Positions 1-10,242 of a stretch of 64,000 bases of DNA are shown here, piece after piece (position 1 is the stretch's first letter; each line of letters opens with the position of its first letter). The stretch covers positions 18,274,585 to 18,338,584 of the forward strand of contig NC_062977.1 of NCBI RefSeq assembly GCF_023078275.1, written 5' to 3'. Position numbers and translations under genes: made by a program. Under the pieces are notes generated by a model. That model made no database searches. It was not told the DNA's origin and worked only from the letters and a program-made list of their open reading frames with translations. Origin of the DNA: Leguminivora glycinivorella (lineage: Eukaryota; Arthropoda; Insecta; Lepidoptera; Tortricidae).

Positions 1-511
1 TTTAAAAAGTAATCTTGGAATGTTGTTAAATACGAAGACCTGTTTTGAGCATTTTTTTTTTCATTTCTAATAATTTTATTTTTGCCATGGGTTTCTTGTC
101 CTTAGCTACATAAAGTAACTACACTCACTAGGAATTCGTAAGAAATAAAACTGAAATCTTAACAAATGTTCTGCTATGTTTGCGAACATTTTTCATAATA
201 AATGTAACCTAAACCACCCTAAACTGTACGGATGGATTCCCATGCCAAATATTCGGTATTCGGGCGAGACAGAGGACGAATTTTCGGTATTCGGTCAAAA
301 CCATACTCGGGACATCTCTAATAAAGACCCAATGATCATTGTGGAACGAACCCGAGTATCGATTCCTTCACGAACAAAAGACACATAAAAGACAATAATG
401 ATACTAACTCCCGATTAAGCTGCCTTGAAAGCTACATAATATATATATACATATGATGAGCCTCTACAGTGAGATCTTAACGTTAAAGAATACGTCACTA
501 TATAACGTAAA
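1..511. other. AT-rich sequence with a possible hAT-like element end
   Basis: No gene is recognised. At about 250-320 there are two copies of the short motif ATTCGGT(C/A) followed by GGGACATCTCTA. Read on the minus strand this is TAGAGATGTCCC plus subterminal CCGAATACCGAA repeats. That layout (AGAGATG terminus, short subterminal repeats) resembles the hAT-type element at 29469-30329. The other end is not seen, so this is only a suggestion. Confidence 0.35.
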
Positions 512-703
512 TCAATACTTATTTAATATTATAAATGGGAAAGTGTATGTGTCTATTTGTTGGTCCGTCTTTCTAAAACGGAGTGACGAATTGACGTGAT
601 TTTTTAAGTGGAGACAGTTGAAGGAATGGAGAGTGTGACATACGCTACTTTTGTCTCTTTCTAACTCCCACTTCCCTTAAATGGGGGGTGGGAGAAAGAC
701 TAG
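512..703 (+). mobile_element. Diverged non-autonomous Helitron-like element
   Basis: Starts with TC after an A and ends AAAGACTAG followed by T, as expected for Helitron insertion between A and T. The interior matches the 179-bp copies at 54164 and 59591 (ATTATAAATGGGAAAGTGT, GACGAATTGACGTGATTTTTTAAGTGGAGA). The 3' hairpin seen in those copies is replaced here by a C/G-rich stretch before CTAG. It has no coding capacity. Confidence 0.6.
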
Positions 704-1985
704 TATCACATAATAATAAGGAATGCAAGTGAATGATGAGACGAGAGAGAGATGTGGAAGAAACGGACGGGACGCCAAGTAATTGGTATAAATTATGTAG
801 GTATTTTGTATTTTAGTAAGTAAACGTTTGGGGGCGCTGTTTATTTTCGTTTCGTTAACGGTATCGGTTAATGTATTATGAACTTAACTCATAGTACAGG
901 CAATGGTATCGATTAATTCCTTATGAGCTATGATTATGACAGACATAAACAACAAGGCCAAATAAAACGTTAGTTGTGACACAAATTCGGTAAACCATAC
1001 GAGTAGGTATCTCTATCTAGCACTTTATTTCCATTAGATTTTTTCCTTACTTTATATGTAAGTTTTATCAGTTACTACGTACTTACTTACTAAAAGTAAT
1101 ATTATTCAAATATTGGACCCCTGTTTCACCCCCTTAGGAGGTGAATTTTGAAAAATCCTTTCTTAGTGTTCAACCACCTTATAAGGAACCTACGTGCAAA
1201 ATTTGGAATCTCCAGAATGAGCGGTTTCGGCAGTCAAATAAAACCAACTTAAAAACTGCAATAACCTAAGAAACCGATATGAATAATAACTGTAAGTAAA
1301 AAACTGGCTCTAAATCGGTACCTTGTGGCAAGCCGCGTTAGACGGCAATGCCTATACGTTGCGCTTGGTAAAAGAGCCTTCTTGTCTTCCTGTCGCTTCA
1401 ATGAGACGCTACGCTTCGCTAGCTCTTTAAAAATTGTTTTTGTGTTTACTCAATTTCCCGAGGGATGTCACTTTTGCTATTTACAACTAGCTAGCGGATG
1501 TCTGTCGTAATTTGAATAAGAGATTTAAGTTGTTTTTGTACCGTTGAGAGAAGACATGACTTGTGTGGTATTCAGCTCAGCCGATTAAACGTACTTTTGG
1601 TTTATTATTAAACTGGTCGTTTGATTTAAGGCTTTCTCTTTCCAAATCAGAGTCCTAAGTTAAATACCCTACGACACAAGAGTTTCCACCCCAAACGGCT
1701 CAAAAATGAAGGTAGAATAAATTGCTGCATTGTCTTTTTTTTAATATAAAAAAATACTAGAATACCTATTTTGCACATAAATTCACTTGTGCAGTGCTTG
1801 CAAATATTGGTTCCATTGTTTTTATTGCACATTGTTGATACAAAGAGCACTGCGAACGTTTATTAAATCGTAGTAGCTGGAAGTTTGCGAATAATAGGCT
1901 TTTCTGGGGATTACGAGGAAACAGCAATTGTTTGTGTTGATATTGTGGCATTCGTCGGGAAATTGTAACACGCAATCGAGAATTG
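704..1985. other. No gene; one internal Helitron fragment
   Basis: Short open frames here are chance. About 1105-1230 contains CACCCCCTTAGGAGGTGAATTTT and AAATTTGGAATCTC, which match the interior of the minus-strand Helitron-like element at 58761-58990, so an undelimited fragment of that family lies here. I recognise nothing in the rest. Confidence 0.5.
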
Positions 1986-1991
1986 TGGTTT

Positions 1992-2050
1992 TTAACCCCC
2001 GACGCAAAAACGACGAGGTGTTATAAGTTTTACGTGTCTGTCTGTGTATG

Positions 2051-2084
<34 letters not shown>

Positions 2085-2247
2085 CGTGTGTCTGTCTGTG
2101 GCATCGTAGCTCCCGAACGGATGAACCGATTTCGATTTAGTTTTTTTTTGTTTGAAAGAGTTAGTCGGGAGTGTGCTTAGCCATGTTTCATAAAAATCGG
2201 TCCACTATGTCGCGGTCGGGGTTTTTTTCAAAATTTTAATTTTGTGG
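1992..2247 (+). repeat. Dispersed repeat with GTCT/GTGT tract (CCCCCGACGCAAAAACGACG family)
   Basis: Begins AACCCCCGACGCAAAAACG, has a (TCTG)n tract, then a unique body and ends near TTTTGTGGTTAGGTTA. Other copies are 24822-25010 (+), 25643-25893 (-) and 61622-61782 (-). The shared 3' end and constant body show one family, perhaps the untranslated end of a LINE, but no coding part is attached. The RTE fragment at 2263 landed at its 3' edge. Confidence 0.65.
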
Positions 2248-2262
2248 TTAGGTTATGTAAAT
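2248..2262. repeat. Target-site duplication, left copy, of the RTE insertion
   Basis: The 15-mer TTAGGTTATGTAAAT occurs here and again at 2829-2843, directly flanking the RTE fragment. This defines the insertion as 2263-2828. Confidence 0.85.
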
Positions 2263-2828
2263 CTCTCTTCTTCTTCCTCCTACCCTTATCCCACGTTATG
2301 TGGGGTCGGTACAACACGTCTTCCTCTTCCATTCTCCTCTATCTTTCGTCATCTCAACACTCACATCTTTCTTCCTCATATCCTCTTTCACACAATCCAT
2401 CCAGCGTTGTTTGGGTTTACCCCTCCCTCTCCATCCATCAACCTTCATCTCCAACATTCTTTTGCCTATATGACATTCATCCCTCCTCATTACATGACCG
2501 AACCACGCCAACCTGCCACTCCTCATCTTTTCCGTTATAGGCGCAACTTTCAAACTTCCCCTAATATACTCATTCCTGATCCGATCCATTCTGGTCACTC
2601 CACACATCCATCTCAACATTCTCATTTCCGCTACGTGCACTCTCCTTTCATCCTCCACCTTTGTCGCCCAGCATTCAGATCCAGACAATACAACAGGCCT
2701 CACAATCGTCTTGTAATAGATTTTCCCCTTAAGTTTAAGAGGCATCCGTCGATCGCATGTTGTCCCTGAGACCTGTCGCCATTTCATCCATCCCGCATTT
2801 ATTCTATTTTTCACGTCACGGTCGATGC
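2263..2828 (-). pseudogene. 5'-truncated RTE-type LINE, C-terminal end of the polyprotein
   Basis: The minus-strand frame 2296-2814 (172 codons) encodes the region downstream of the reverse transcriptase in RTE-type LINEs. Recognisable pieces are a GSECWA segment, EMRMLRWMCGVTRMDRIRNE, LAWFGHVMRRD and RGKPKQRWMDC, ending KRKTCCTDPT. All catalytic reverse-transcriptase motifs are missing, so it is a dead 5'-truncated copy. On the minus strand the 3' end is a GA-rich tract (GAGGAAGAAGAAGAGAG), in keeping with the simple-repeat tails of RTE elements. A 15-bp direct repeat flanks it exactly. The open frame and intact target duplication suggest a fairly recent insertion. Confidence 0.85.
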
Positions 2829-2843
2829 TTAGGTTATGTAAAT
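2829..2843. repeat. Target-site duplication, right copy, of the RTE insertion
   Basis: Second TTAGGTTATGTAAAT, identical to 2248-2262. Confidence 0.85.
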
Positions 2844-3089
2844 ATGTACATAAAATATACCTCCAGAAAAAAAGTCGACCTTTTTATATGAATGCGTCTT
2901 CTGCGTCGCTTGTTGTCTTTCTTACTTGTAAATAGTTTCAGTAATATTCAACTAATTAGTCCCTCGCAAGAGTTGCAAGGAATATCAGGCAGTACTTTTT
3001 ATGTACTTATACTATAACTACCAATAAAACCGCTGCATAAAACCGTTTACTTGACAGAAGCAAATTTTGTGTACGAATCCGTGACTTAA

Positions 3090-3189
3090 CCCTTAAATGC
3101 ATAGTGATTTATATATGCACCATCTATTTTTGACAGCATGTCAAAATTCAAATTTGACTAAATCTTTGTCAAGGTCATGCATTTAAGAG
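3090..3189. mobile_element. 100-bp piggyBac-like MITE with TTAA flanks
   Basis: TTAA at 3086-3089 is followed by CCCTTAAATGCAT; the other end reads ATGCATTTAAGAG then TTAA at 3190-3193. The terminal inverted repeats are about 13 bp with one mismatch. TTAA duplication and C-rich ends are the piggyBac signature. It is too short to encode anything. Confidence 0.65.
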
Positions 3190-3193
3190 TTAA

Positions 3194-3560
3194 TCACAGT
3201 GTTAAAATAAAATCATCTGTCATGAATTTACATTTTGTAATGTTCAATTTCAATTTATCAAATGTTAGACAATTAGATATTTGATCAAATGTCGAAGACA
3301 ATGACCGTTTATTCAAACAAATACCTATATTAGATACTAGCGTTTTCTTTGTTATCTTCTGAAACAAACAAATAAATTTCTCGATGCTCTGGGCGGTACA
3401 CAAACAATATATAAAACATACGGTAACTGTTGCGTTTACGAGTGTTTTGTTAAAAAGCGTAATTATTTTTCGAAATATAGAACAAAATATTAAAAAAAAA
3501 AAACATTAAACCTAACAGCAGCATCATATTAATCAAACATCATTTATGTTAGCAAACTAA
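3194..3560. other. No gene recognised
   Basis: AT-rich; the 69-codon minus-strand frame has no family features. A poly-A run sits near 3492-3503. Confidence 0.5.
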
Positions 3561-3562
3561 TA

Positions 3563-3706
3563 CCCCCTTATTTATTCATAAACGTACACTAAAGTTATCA
3601 AGCCGATAAAGTTCGTTTGTCCCTTTCCGACGTATTGGTGTGATAGAAAGGGACAAACGAACTTTATCGGCTTGATAACTTTAGTGTACATTTATGAATA
3701 AGGGGG
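3563..3706. mobile_element. 144-bp hairpin MITE with TA flanks
   Basis: Two inverted arms of about 62 bp run CCCCCTTA...GTCCCTTTC and GAAAGGGAC...TAAGGGGG, with an 18-bp loop and only a few differences, including a 3-bp gap in the outer part. TA lies at both edges (3561-3562 and 3708-3709, one base beyond on the right). This would fold into one long hairpin. Tc1/mariner-type mobilisation is inferred from the TA. Confidence 0.75.
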
Positions 3707-3710
3707 ATAG

Positions 3711-4630
3711 TCTTTCTTCGACCAAAATTCTATGCGGCAATGAATATATGTTAGATAGATAACTATACCTAGGTTACTGTAATAATTAAACAACATGCCT
3801 TGACAACATTTCATCCCTACAAATCCTTATGTTGTGACAATGTATTAAAGTGAATAAATTGGCATTAATTGTCAATTTTAAATCAACTGTCTTCGCACAA
3901 AACACAAACCCAAAAGAATAGATATGCGTGCAATGTTATCAAGTAGGCCAAGCGTACTAATTACCTAATAGTTCTAAAGTCTAAACTCCCACTGACTTCT
4001 GTTTATTTCGTCCAAGCGGTATTTTAACGACGCCATTTATAAGGAGTTGCCGCAGTAGGTAACCGACCACACTAGGATTTATGCTGTAGCACAAAATAAA
4101 TAATATTAGCTACTTAAGTACGGAAAGGAGACCGGACACTTCCTACGAAACCGAAGTAAGTCAGCAATTCTTGAAGATAGTCTCGATTAATACAATATTA
4201 ACATGCTTGCAGTAACTTGATAATACACAATACACTCCTAATGACTGTAAGGATAATAACATTATTATCTACATATAGATATAGTAAAAAAATAACCAAC
4301 TACTACTTTTATTGCCACAGATTTTCCTCATATTCGGATGATCATATCGCGTTGAAACCCATATGTTTATGTAACCTCGATCGATATTTTCGATTCCCCC
4401 GACAAGGCAAGTGTACCATTTCATTTAGAAGACCCGGCTGATCTAATTTGCCCCGCCTCCCCTATTCGTACAACGGGTTGCTAGGGAATTGCCTTTTTCA
4501 CTATACGTCATATGTAATTTGACAACATGGAACAACTCAAGGGGCTATTAGGACCAAATGGGACGTCCCGTGTTACATTCACAAAGTCACTGCGCGTTTG
4601 CTGTTTCTCCGTTTTATTACATTATCCTGG
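3711..4630. other. No gene recognised
   Basis: AT-rich single-copy-looking sequence without a recognisable coding or repeat signature. The short frames at 4217-4441 and 4558-4803 have no known features, and the second runs into the palindromic element that follows. Confidence 0.5.
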
Positions 4631-4632
4631 TG

Positions 4633-5020
4633 CGTAGCCGAATGGCACAAACGCTCACGAAACGCTCACGAAACGAAGCGCTAGTAGATATCTATCTCTA
4701 TCGCGCTTGCGTATTGGCGCGACAGAGCCCGGCCGTCGGAGAAAGCCGAATGGCACCTCCTATAGAGTGGCAGTCTTGTATATTTGGTTCGCGATACGAG
4801 TGACCAGTGTTTCGAGGAGCGGGCGACGCCAAACGAAAGCGATACGCCGCTGGCTCTGTCGCGCCTGAATAAATTATAAATACGCTTATTTGTGGAATGT
4901 AAGCGCGATAGAGATAGATATCTACAGGTGGACAGCGCAAAATACCCTTTTCGTTTCGTGAGCGTTTCGGGTCTGTTAGCGATTGTGCGCTTATATCGTG
5001 CAAATACTAGCCACCCTGGG
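4633..5020. repeat. Two copies of the GTAGCCGAATGGC palindromic family, head to head
   Basis: Copy one (about 4633-4755) begins GTAGCCGAATGGCACAAACG and carries the core TATCGCGCTTGCGTATTGGC then GCGACAGAGCC. Copy two (about 4810-5020, inverted) carries CTGGCTCTGTCGCGCC, an AT-rich interruption, then GCGATAGAGATAGATATCTAC and TTTCGTGAGCGTTTCG, ending GCCACCCTGGGGCC. See the findings for the family as a whole. Confidence 0.7.
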
Positions 5021-5320
5021 GCCAGTTTTTGTCTGACGGTAATCGTAATCTGTTTACGCGGAAGTGAAGATGGTGTTGTAAGTATACTTATAGAATTTTG
5101 AATCAGAAATTGGTGCTCTGTTATTTTCGCTTGGTCATTCTAGAAAAAGGTATTTTTGTTAAAGAATTTACGCATAAGGCAGCTGGGCATCGATTTTTGA
5201 ATTTCGAACGCACGAATTCACCGTTCGAAAGTCTGTGGAAAACGACGTAATGCTATTTTTGAAAAAGGACGGTTAGTAATTTTATAACTAGTGGTAATGA
5301 CCAGTCGTTTTCAATTTTTA

Positions 5321-6067
5321 ACCGCCTTCCAAATCTCAAAGGAAGGGGTTATCAAGTCGTCTGTATGTTTTTTTTTTTTTATGTTTGTTCCTCGATATCT
5401 CCGTCGTTACTAGACCGATTTTGAAAAATTTTTTTTGATTGAATGTATATGCATACAGATTGGTCCCATTTTTCTCAGAACCCAGTTCTGATGATGGGAT
5501 CCTGGAGAAATCGAGGGAACTCCTCAAATCTGAAAGGCATACATATAGTGATTTTTGTGTTTTTAAAGGAACAGCATGCATTTACGTACGGAACAGTGAC
5601 ATTTGGTGCAGTGGAACTCCTGATGATGGTCAGAATGGAACTCCTCAAATCTGAACGGCACACTTATAGTGACTTTGGTATTTTTATAAGAACAGCATGC
5701 ACTTACGTCCAGAACAGTGATATTTGGTGCAGTGGAATTGCTGATGATGGTCAGAACGGAACTCCTCAAATCTGAACGGCACACTTATAGTGACTTTGGT
5801 ATTTTTATAAGAACAGCATGCACTTACGGCCAGAACAGTGACATTTGGTGCAGTGGAACTGCTGATGAAGAGTGAGCCGCCCCTGGTTAGAGTTCCGTTC
5901 TGATAATCATTCTCATCTGTAAGTACTTCAGAATCATCCAGATTTCAAAATTGGTTCAGAAATGACGGAGATATCGAATAACAAACATTAAAAATATACA
6001 GACGAATTGATAACATAATCCAACATTTGAAAGTATTTATCACCAGAAACCCAAAGGAAGGCGGTTT
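5321..6067. mobile_element. Fold-back element with about 115-bp inverted ends
   Basis: The left end starts ACCGCCTTCCAAATCTCAAA and the right end finishes CCCAAAGGAAGGCGGT. The inverted similarity runs inward for about 115 bp and includes TTATCAA(G/T)TCGTCTGTAT and CGATATCTCCGTC. Between them lie three tandem 121-bp units. No transposase is encoded. Another end of the family appears at 47669-47725. The superfamily is unknown: the ends and target duplication do not fit a standard class I can name. Confidence 0.7.
5517..5872. repeat. 121-bp tandem repeat, about three units
   Basis: The phrase CTCCTCAAATCTGAA starts at 5520, 5641 and 5762, a constant 121-base step. Each unit also holds GAACAGCATGCA(T/C)TTACG and CATTTGGTGCAGTGGAA. 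Units two and three are nearly identical and unit one more diverged. Unit length is not a multiple of three, and open frames crossing the array are chance. Confidence 0.85.
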
Positions 6068-6176
6068 TTTTTTTCCTTAAAAATTATGTTAGTAGAATTT
6101 AAATCGCTAGTAGTGGAGATATTATTGAACGAATTTCACGACATCGAATGGCCGAGATTCAAAAAACGGCCCCCAG

Positions 6177-7019
6177 GTACCTTAATAATCTGCAGAAGTA
6201 TGAATGTGTATGTTAGAACTACGTATGTTAATAATACGACCACGTAACTGCACACGATTACCGAAATTTTTACTTTTAATCTCCTTCTGTTAAAATGAGG
6301 GAGCAAACTTTAAAATAGCAATTTAAAACATTACTTAAAAAGCCACTGGCGAAATACAGATAGAATACAAAATTACGTAAAAGACAAAAAGTGTAGTTCT
6401 CCTCACAATGCTCAGTAACAAACGTCACTGTTCCTCTAAAGCTGAGCATTTTACTGCATCCTCTTCCCTAACCGTATTAGCCTCAACGACTGTGAAATTC
6501 ATAATCGTAGAAATTTTAATGAGGTCCGGTTGAAAATTGTTTTGGTTACCTATAAAATATTTACAGTGGCTTTGCTTTTTAAAGCGCGCAGGTTTTCCCG
6601 CATAGCCATATTAAAAAAAATAAAGCTGATAGACGATGTACGTAAGATTGTTCTGAATTCTTGCTATATTTTCTACATTTATTGTTTACATGCGTTCTAC
6701 GCTACATCTATTTGTATGTCATAAAACAAACGGTCGCTGTACGATAAGGATGAATTCCAAAAAAGATTGATGATTGACATCATAGTAGGGAAAAAATAAT
6801 AAAGTTAATATGATGTATATTTTGTATATTCAACACAAAAATGCTGCGAAATATTATTCCAGTAAGTACCTAATTATAATAGCGAACCATAATATCATAA
6901 AACTATGTATACATGTTAAAATACATTTTTCATCACATTTGCTGTTTAAAGGTCTCATTGCGTCTACGTGTACTGAAGAATAATGTAATATTTTATTTCC
7001 AAGGGAGTAATGGATTTAG
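6177..7019. other. No gene recognised
   Basis: AT-rich sequence; nothing assignable. Confidence 0.5.
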
Positions 7020-8230
7020 TTTTTTTTATTATTTTATTTATTGTTCAGAACACATACAGTCATATATCAAATAACATAGGTAGCAAACATGTATAAGGTA
7101 TAAAAGACCTGGAGGTTCATAAATGTTTTAAAAAGTAGGGTATACATCAAAAACATGCAAATGCGTCTTTGCGAGGAGAAAAACATATGATAAATTTACT
7201 TTAACAACAAAAGTTTAGATCTAATAAGTCCTTTTAAAGCTGGAAGTGAATGCATAAATGGATCGATGTCATAGAAATACTCATTGTAATTTTTAGATAC
7301 ACGTTTGAAAAAAGTATGCCTAGAATAATTAGTACGTGCGAAACTCACATAAAACAAATTTCGAGGACGTAAGGAACGATGCGGTACATTAAACATAATA
7401 TTTTGTAGTAGATTTGGGCTATTAATTTCATTTTTTAAGATTTTAAATAAAAACATTGTGTCTATAAAAAGTCTTCTATTACAAAGAGAAATTATGTTGA
7501 AATGCTTAGCCGACCTGGCTGATGACTCAAATAAAGTGCCGGTTCTGTAACAGAGTGCTCGTAAGAAAACATTTTGTATTCTTTCTAGGCGATTAATATG
7601 GATATGGTATTGAGGAGACCAGATCACAGACCCAAATTCCAGAATACTCCTGACATATGAATTAAATAGTATTTTAAGGGTGCAGGGGCGCCTGAAGGGT
7701 TTACTCATTCTTAGTATCATACCTAAATTTTTGTAGGCTCGGTTACAAATGTTGTCAATATGAATATTAAAATTAAGCTGTGTGTCCATAGTAATACCTA
7801 AATCTCTAATAGAACTAACTCTAGTTATCTTCTTTCCATTTATTAAATAATTAAAATTTATTATATTTTGTTTTCGGGAGAAAGTAATCACAAAACACTT
7901 GTCTAAGTTTAGGTATAGATGATTATTGCTACAATATTCATAAAAACTGTCAAGATCATGTTGTAAGACATGACAATCCGCTTCAGAAGATATAGCTTTA
8001 AAAATCTTTGTATCATCAGCATAAACAAGGTGTTCCGAATTTCTGAAGCAGGTTGCCATGTCATTAACATATAAAATAAAAAGAAGAGGACCAAGGTGAG
8101 ATCCTTGTGGCACCCCTGAGGGCACTGGCAGAAAACGAGAAGTATAACCCTTCAGTGCCACAGCCTGGCTTCGGTTCCTAAGATAAGATTGAATCCACCT
8201 GAGGAGGTCACCGTTTTTAAAAATTAATAC
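7020..8230 (-). pseudogene. CR1/Jockey-group LINE, reverse-transcriptase C-terminal half, 5' truncated
   Basis: A long minus-strand frame ends at 7196. It holds reverse-transcriptase block B (SGVPQGSHLGPLLFILYVND) and block C with YADD (about 47-50 codons after position 8161), then the thumb region (INGKKITRVSSIRDLGITMD). A C-terminal tail typical of CR1/Jockey-group LINEs follows. The frame stays open upstream of 8161 to about 8215 (LLRWIQSYLRNRSQAV), so the true truncation is near 8230, between the finger and palm motifs. The endonuclease and first catalytic Asp are absent. 7020-7195 would be the 3' untranslated region, ending in an A/T-rich tail (TTTTTTTTATTATTTTATTT on the plus strand). 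The exact clade within the group is not settled by eye. Confidence 0.85.
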
Positions 8231-8870
8231 AATCCGTACAATACCTCAGGCAAAGGATGTTTCAATCAGCCAAGGATTTTTTTGCACAACTAAAATTTGA
8301 CTATTAATCTATAAAAAAAATATTATACGGTATGAAAAATGCATTTTATTTATGTTTTACAATTATTTCAGTGTATTTTACATTTACTTTGTAAATTTCA
8401 CGTAGATAAATCGTTATATGTATGTAAATCGTTATAATTTGCAATCTGGCAGGAAATTGTGACGGCCATCTCGATTTGCGCTTGATCACGTTTCCATAGC
8501 AACGGGCAGTACAACACCGCCATTCATTGAAGGTTTTGCCTTATGATTTTTTTTCTCTGTGTTTTCCTCTCAAATGTGATGAAAAATATTGTGAGTAACT
8601 CAGGAGGTAAGGATTTTGTAAACTCGTGTGTATAACTCTCTCCAGCCTGCGGCTGTCGCGAGTTATTAACACTCGTCGACATAATCCCCCTTACCTCCCT
8701 TGTTGCACAATAAACTATTTCCTAACAAGCAAAACAAGTGAAACGTGCTAAAGTTGATATCAGGTAGTAATTTTATCATTAACTTAATTTGTTACTGCAT
8801 GTCGTTTCACTAAACGACATCAATGCCTTATATTTAGTTATTAGTTTTACATCAATAATAATTGAGCCAT
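8231..8870. other. Unassigned region holding a possible promoter
   Basis: Includes a CpG-richer stretch (about 8455-8525) in an AT-rich neighbourhood, with an RFX-type X-box annotated separately. I recognise no repeat family here, which sets it apart from most of the window. Confidence 0.4.
8490..8503. promoter_or_regulatory. Candidate RFX X-box
   Basis: GTTTCCATAGCAAC fits the X-box consensus GTHNYYATRRNAAC at every position. In animals X-boxes bind RFX factors and are common upstream of ciliary genes. It is followed about 90 bp later by an ATG at 8579-8581 in a short open stretch with splice-donor-like GTGAGT and GGTAAGG. Chance matches are expected at a few tenths per window, so this is only suggestive. 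Confidence 0.3.
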
Positions 8871-8875
8871 TGAAC

Positions 8876-9205
8876 GTAGCCGAATGCACAAACGCTCACG
8901 AAACGCTCACGATAATATATCTTTCGTAACTATCTATCTCTATCGCTCTTGCGTATTGGCGCCACAGAGCCAGACTACATTTCTGCGGCGTTTCAGTGGC
9001 GTTTCGCGTCGCAGAAATGCCATTCGGATACGGGGCCAGGGTATGTAGCCGAATGGCACAAACGCTCACAAAACGCTCACGAAACGCTCGTAGATATCTA
9101 TCTCTATCGCTCTTGCGTATTGGCGCAACAGAGCCAGACTACCTTTCGCGGCGTTCGTTTTCGGTTCGCGTCGCAGAAATGCCATTCGGCTACGGGGCCA
9201 GGTAT
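8876..9205. repeat. Tandem doublet of the GTAGCCGAATGGC palindromic family
   Basis: The first copy (8876-9030) runs GTAGCCGAATGCACAAACGC ... ATGCCATTCGGATACGGGGCC. The second (about 9036-9201) runs GTAGCCGAATGGCACAAACG ... GCCATTCGGCTACGGGGCC. Both contain TATCTATCTCTATCGCTCTT and GCGTATTGGCGC(C/A)ACAGAGCC. The copies are in the same orientation, joined by AGGGTAT. Confidence 0.85.
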
Positions 9206-9281
9206 AAGTGAGAGGGCTCGGGCTATAGTTCCCACGCTAGACCGCGAATTGAAAACTTCTCAAACACCTTTGAATTTTGAG

Positions 9282-9535
9282 ACGACCGGTCTGGCTCAGT
9301 CGGTAGTGACCCTGCCTGCTGAGCCGCGGTCCTGGGTTCGAATCCCGGTAAGGGCATTTATTTGTGTGATGAGCACAGATATTTGTTTCTGAGTCATGGA
9401 TGATTTCTATGTATATAAGTATGTATTTATCTATTTAAGTATTTATATCGTCGCCTAGCACCAATAAAGCTTTGCTTAGTTTGGGGCCAAGCCGGCCAAG
9501 TTGATCTGTTTAAGGTGTCCCCCAATATTTATTTA
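9282..9535 (+). mobile_element. tRNA-derived SINE, family A
   Basis: The head GACGACCGGTCTGGCTCAGT (A-box-like) and GGGTTCGAATCCCGG (B box) form a tRNA-like polymerase III promoter. The body continues GGGCATTTATTTGTGTGATG and AGATATTTGTTTCTGAGTCA. Other copies: 44459-44690, 54479-54691 (-), 63041-63290, and fragments at 9930-9985 and 15946-16056. In this copy the 3' part after GTATTTATATCGTCG differs from the 63041 copy. Confidence 0.85.
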
Positions 9536-9539
9536 TTTT

Positions 9540-9715
9540 CGCAGACGTATGCAGGTTTTCTGACGATTTTTCCATTCACCGAAAAGCTAGTGCTAATTAT
9601 TATATTTCCTGAAAAAAATCATTGGTCTCGTATCCGGATTTGAACCCAATCAATCAATTGAATTGAAGAATGAGGCGAGCGTCATATCCACTCAGTCACC
9701 ACCTCTTACTTGACA
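9540..9715 (-). mobile_element. tRNA-derived SINE, family B
   Basis: On the minus strand the head reads GGTGACTGAGTGGATATGAC (A box) with GGGTTCAAATCC (B box) about 60 bases later. The body follows, with TTTTTTTCAGGAAATATA and CGTCAGAAAACCTGCATACG, and ends AAATAAATAAATA. The spacing between the boxes is long because of a local CAATT/GATTG expansion. Confidence 0.65.
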
Positions 9716-9929
9716 TTGCGACACTTAAATATATTCTCTGTATTCTAGTATATTCTTACTCAAAACGGAGACAATATAATTTAGCTAAAAGCAACAAACA
9801 AGGTTACCCCTTGTTTAGGGTTGGGTCGGGCCGTAAAGGAAGGTGACGTCATAACTCCTCCGTCGCCTGCGCGACGACGACATAACTGAAACGACCTTTG
9901 TCCAGTCCAGATGTAGGTATTTCGACGAC

Positions 9930-9985
9930 CGGTCATAATTACATATGCTGAGTCGCGGCATGGGTTCGAAACCAAATTTCAGCTT
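9930..9985 (+). mobile_element. Decayed head of SINE family A
   Basis: TTCGACGACCGGTC and GCTGAGTCGCGGCATGGGTTCG match the family A head with several changes; the body is missing. Confidence 0.5.
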
Positions 9986-10152
9986 TCTAAAACTGGTATG
10001 ACATGGGACGTTTGACTACGAAACCCTATCCGGATGACAGTTCATTTTTACTTTTGATGTCACGCGTGAAATGTTTGTAATATTTTTGAAGGTGTTCAAC
10101 ATTTAAACCTTTGTACTGCTGATTATTTTTCATAGAGCGTGCTTGATGCAAT

Positions 10153-10215
10153 TTTTTATTATTATAAATTTACTCATGGTCACAGACTGGCCGACGAAGC
10201 GATGAGTTGGCTCGG
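10153..10215. repeat. Short LINE-like 3' repeat (TTTACTCATGGTCACAGACTGG)
   Basis: Matches 18311-18450 and 47013-47080, which share CTTACTC(T/A)TGGC(C/T)AC(A/G)GACTAGCC. All three follow a T-rich run and are probably the ends of minus-strand LINE copies. No coding part is visible here. Confidence 0.5.
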
Positions 10216-10242
10216 TTAAACTTTATTACCACGTTATACCTA

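Larger units (their letters stand above)
5181..6176. mobile_element. MITE (GCCGATTTTTGAATTTC ends), split by a fold-back element
   Basis: The left piece 5181-5320 and the right piece 6068-6176 together match, in order, the uninterrupted copy at 54776-54955 read on the minus strand. Shared parts include GAATTCACCGTT, TTTTTGAAAAAGGAC, GAATTTAAATCGCTAGTAG and GGAGATATTATTGAAC. Ends are GATTTTTGAATTTCGAAC and, inverted, TTTTTTGAATCTCGGCC. The element was already present when the fold-back element landed in it. Confidence 0.7.

Noticed and set aside
2242..2769. 175-codon plus-strand frame
   Set aside because: Antisense of the RTE C-terminus; the minus strand gives the recognisable protein and the target duplication bounds it.
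5443..5775. Overlapping frames of 60-110 codons with repeated peptides
   Set aside because: They cross the 121-bp tandem array; the unit is not a multiple of three and no homology is seen.
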